DNA of 64,000 nucleotides. Source: UBA4416 sp036676295 (GTDB lineage Bacteria; Bacteroidota; Bacteroidia; B-17B0; Aurantibacillaceae). The notes beneath the pieces are model-generated. The model ran no database searches. It had not been told where the DNA came from and worked only from the letters and a program-made list of their open reading frames with translations. Made by a program: the position numbers and the translations under genes. The stretch lies in assembly GCA_036676295.1 (NCBI GenBank), contig JAKFDE010000058.1, forward strand, positions 186,001 through 250,000, given 5' to 3'. Below, one piece after another: positions 61,759 to 64,000 of this stretch (position 1 is the first letter of the stretch; every line of letters starts with the position of its first letter).

Positions 61759-64000
61759 ATGAAAAACCTCACATCCATTTTATCTTATTTTTTTCTGGCA
61801 GTTACGGTAACTTTTACCGGTCAGTTAAGATCACAAACCCAGGTTAACAAATGTGGTTCAGCAGAAATTCATGAAATGATGTTGCAGACTGATCCCGGTT
61901 ATGTGCAAAGAATGCAGATCTATGAAAATGCAGTTCAATTTGCGCAAAATTCAACTCAAAGAACAGCCGGTGTGGTGTACAAAGTTCCTGTAGTTGTGCA
62001 TGTTATGCATAAGGGTGAGGCTGTTGGAACCGGTATAAATGTGAGTGATGCAGCAATTCAAAACGCGATTAAAGATTTGAATGAGATGTATCGTAAAGTT
62101 CCCGGAAGTCAAGGTGATGGAAATGGAGTAGATGTTGAAATTGAGTATGCTTTAGCGGTTCGTGACCCAAGTGGAAATTGTACAAATGGGATTAATCGTG
62201 TAAGTATGACCGGAAATGCAGCTTATATGAGTAATGGAGTAAACAGACAAGCTACTGGCGGTATTACCGATGCAGCATTAAAAGCCACGGCAGTATGGAA
62301 TCAAACTAAATACTATAATATTTGGTTGATTTCTGAAATCGATAATAATAATGGAGGTTCAGGGATTCAAGGTTATGCCTACTTTGCTTCAAGTCATGGA
62401 ACTTCGGTTGATGGAGCGGTAATATTATCTAGTAATTTTACAAGTGGAACTTCTACTACAGCAGCACATGAATTAGGTCACTCTTTAAATTTATATCATA
62501 CGTTTGAAGGAGATGGGTCTGGAGCGTCTTGCCCGACAAATGCAACCGGTTGTGGAAGCGGAGTTGGAGATTGCTGTAATGACATTCCGGCTCATATACG
62601 TAGTTCTAGTGATTGTGTTACAGGCACAAATTCATGTAATGGTACATCAAGAGATCTATTTATTCATAATTACATGGATTATTCTTCTGATGCTTGTCAG
62701 AATATGTTAACAGCCAATCAAAAATCCAGAATGGTGACCGCTATTTCTGTTACAAGAGCTTCATTTTTAGGTCCTGAAAATGGTGGAACGAATAATGCTT
62801 TAGTGCCGGTTAGTACAGCGGGTGTTGATTTTAGTGCGTCGGGTTCGATTTTATGCGGAACCGGACAATCAATTAGTTTTATGGATAAATCAACCTGTAT
62901 TCCTAATTCATATATCCCTAATTCTTCTTATTCAGGTATTACACATTTGTGGACAATCACAAACGGGACTAATACATACACATCATCATTACAAAATCCG
63001 GTAATCACTTTCACCAATACCGGAACATATAATGTTACGTTAGATGTAACAAATTCATTTGGTACAACAAGTTTAACTAAGACGGGGATGATTATAATAG
63101 CTTCTGCTCCTGCAATTCCTTGTTCACCAACATCTCAAAATGCCGGAAATTATGCTCAAACTATTTATAATGTTAATTTGAATTCAATTAATTATTCGTC
63201 TTCGTCTTTAACCAATGTTGCATACACTAATTTAGCCTGTGCTTATAACACAACTGTTACATCCGGTAGCACATATAGCTTGGCTATTTCGGCAAGAGCA
63301 GGAGGTAGCGGAGCGGAAGTGTTTGAAGTATATATTAATTATAATAATGATGGTGATTTTGCTGACGCGGGAGAATTAGTTTTTTCAGGAAGTAATCCCG
63401 CTAATACATCAGGAACATATACAACTAATATTACTATACCGGCTACTGCAGTACAAAATACGTTATTACGTATGAGAGTTATTGGCGAAACCGGAACGAT
63501 CAGTGCTACCGAAAGAACTTGTGGAGTTGGTTTATTTATTGGAGATGTAGAAGATTTTGGCATATATATTAAGAGTAGCGGATGTACAACCCCAACAGTC
63601 ACTGTAACGCCAACAACAGCAACAATATGTTCAGGTCAAACAACAACCTTAACAGCGAGTGGCGCTACAAGTTACACCTGGAACCCAGGCGCTTTGACTG
63701 GAGCGACTGTTGCAGTAACACCAACCACTACAACTATTTATACTTTAACGGGTAGTACAGGAACTTGTGTAAGCGCACCTAAAACAGCAACCGTGAATGT
63801 GACTTCTGTTCCGGTTGTAACATTAACACCAACTACATCAACAATGTGTGCGGGTCAAACAAAAACGTTGACAGCAAGTGGAGCAACAAGCTATACTTGG
63901 AACCCAGGCGCTTTGACTGGAGCGACTGTTGCAGTAACACCAACAGCTACAACAATATATACAGTAACCGGCAGCAATGGTTCTTGTGTAAGCGCACCTA
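61759..64000 (+). CDS. Secreted M43 (pappalysin-like) metalloprotease with PKD, GEVED and Ig-like repeats (3' truncated)
   Basis: Open from ATG 61759 to the window end, 747 codons, with no stop. Signal peptide (1-26, cut near LRSQ), then an M43 catalytic domain with the zinc site HELGHSLNLYH (237-247) and the Met-turn NYMDYS (304-309); the usual Gly of HExxHxxGxxH is Asn244. It is followed by a PKD domain (about 350-455), a GEVED domain (about 460-600) and tandem Ig-like repeats of 73 residues from 612. The repeats contain a nearly exact 47-base copy. Such proteins in Bacteroidota are exported by type IX secretion through a C-terminal signal, which would lie outside the window. Confidence 0.9.
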   Translation, partial: MKNLTSILSYFFLAVTVTFTGQLRSQTQVNKCGSAEIHEMMLQTDPGYVQRMQIYENAVQFAQNSTQRTAGVVYKVPVVVHVMHKGEAVGTGINVSDAAIQNAIKDLNEMYRKVPGSQGDGNGVDVEIEYALAVRDPSGNCTNGINRVSMTGNAAYMSNGVNRQATGGITDAALKATAVWNQTKYYNIWLISEIDNNNGGSGIQGYAYFASSHGTSVDGAVILSSNFTSGTSTTAAHELGHSLNLYHTFEGDGSGASCPTNATGCGSGVGDCCNDIPAHIRSSSDCVTGTNSCNGTSRDLFIHNYMDYSSDACQNMLTANQKSRMVTAISVTRASFLGPENGGTNNALVPVSTAGVDFSASGSILCGTGQSISFMDKSTCIPNSYIPNSSYSGITHLWTITNGTNTYTSSLQNPVITFTNTGTYNVTLDVTNSFGTTSLTKTGMIIIASAPAIPCSPTSQNAGNYAQTIYNVNLNSINYSSSSLTNVAYTNLACAYNTTVTSGSTYSLAISARAGGSGAEVFEVYINYNNDGDFADAGELVFSGSNPANTSGTYTTNITIPATAVQNTLLRMRVIGETGTISATERTCGVGLFIGDVEDFGIYIKSSGCTTPTVTVTPTTATICSGQTTTLTASGATSYTWNPGALTGATVAVTPTTTTIYTLTGSTGTCVSAPKTATVNVTSVPVVTLTPTTSTMCAGQTKTLTASGATSYTWNPGALTGATVAVTPTATTIYTVTGSNGSCVSAP
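63592..64000 (+). repeat. 219-base tandem repeats in the M43 protease gene
   Basis: Two units with a 219-base period encode Ig-like modules. The block from TGG at 63679 recurs at 63898 with 47 identical bases, while the flanks differ at many synonymous sites. The array runs off the window. Confidence 0.85.

Noticed and set aside
1..64000. CRISPR arrays, prophage, transposases, tRNA and rRNA genes
   Set aside because: I looked for regular spaced repeats, integrase or transposase motifs and tRNA arms in the gaps and saw none. The holin-named gene at 16350 has no phage context.

Overview
The window is an A+T-rich piece of chromosome from a member of the Bacteroidota (Flavobacteriales- or Sphingobacteriales-like; I cannot place it more precisely). 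The evidence is the Bacteroidota promoter signature (TAnnTTTG at -7, twice with a TTG exactly 19 bases upstream), a fused MurF-alanine racemase, an S46 dipeptidyl-peptidase, SpoIIE phosphatases joined to TPR or 7TM sensor modules, an RprX/RprY-like two-component pair, and a secreted M43 protease with GEVED and Ig-like repeats of the kind exported by type IX secretion. Most of it is ordinary core genome. I see no prophage, integrase, transposase, CRISPR array, tRNA or rRNA.

Layout. 1-7.3 kb: the end of a SpoIIE phosphatase, the diadenylate cyclase cdaA, a Uup-type ABC-F ATPase, and a DUF2339/DUF3999 membrane pair. 7.3-8.9 kb (minus): a STAS-like gene and the rpsF-rpsR-rplI operon. 9.2-16.2 kb: a lytic transglycosylase, a two-component system, a hotdog thioesterase, a lipase and a DPP7-type peptidase. 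16.3-21.3 kb: a small membrane protein, a TPR-SpoIIE phosphatase, an RprX/RprY-like pair and a tiny duplicated-motif cysteine protein. 21.4-26.1 kb: murF-alr, a haem c/copper-monooxygenase lipoprotein, and rsmI. 26.1-32.0 kb (minus): an orphan membrane protein, groS-groL and plsX-fabH. 32.2-38.4 kb: sufE, an EamA transporter, rplU-rpmA, an SRPBCC protein, serS, a histidine kinase and an MmcQ protein. 38.4-41.8 kb (minus): surE, a TM protein, lpxB and spoIID. 41.9-48.8 kb: ridA, an RRM protein, a Rieske-like protein without ligands, an S41 protease, a BFN nuclease, etfB-etfA and pdhB. 48.9-54.3 kb (mostly minus): a 7TM-SpoIIE phosphatase, the OMP-lipA operon, osmC, ytxJ and a 43-residue lipoprotein. 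54.4-64 kb: ung, a helical orphan coupled to hemW, recX, an rRNA m5C methyltransferase, ybaB, phoH, and the start of an M43 protease that runs off the window.

How it works together. Three SpoIIE-type phosphatases with different sensor ends sit within 51 kb, beside two classical two-component pairs and one lone histidine kinase, so the region is rich in signalling. Cell-envelope work is spread through it: murF-alr, lpxB, plsX-fabH, the lytic transglycosylase, SpoIID and c-di-AMP synthesis.

Most unusual points. (1) A small secreted protein at 21031-21339 carries two CPL..H..FICQCAP motifs that differ mainly at synonymous positions. Its signal-peptide codons coincide with a near-perfect 19-bp terminator hairpin for the upstream rprXY-like operon. 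(2) The intergenic DNA is loaded with several families of short dispersed palindromic repeats, including a mosaic of four at 26.1-26.4 kb and a 530-bp element made of perfect hairpins at 29.46-29.99 kb; some copies serve as terminators. (3) Several start codons lie only 3-8 bases after a -7 box, which implies leaderless or nearly leaderless mRNAs and corrects some start sites.
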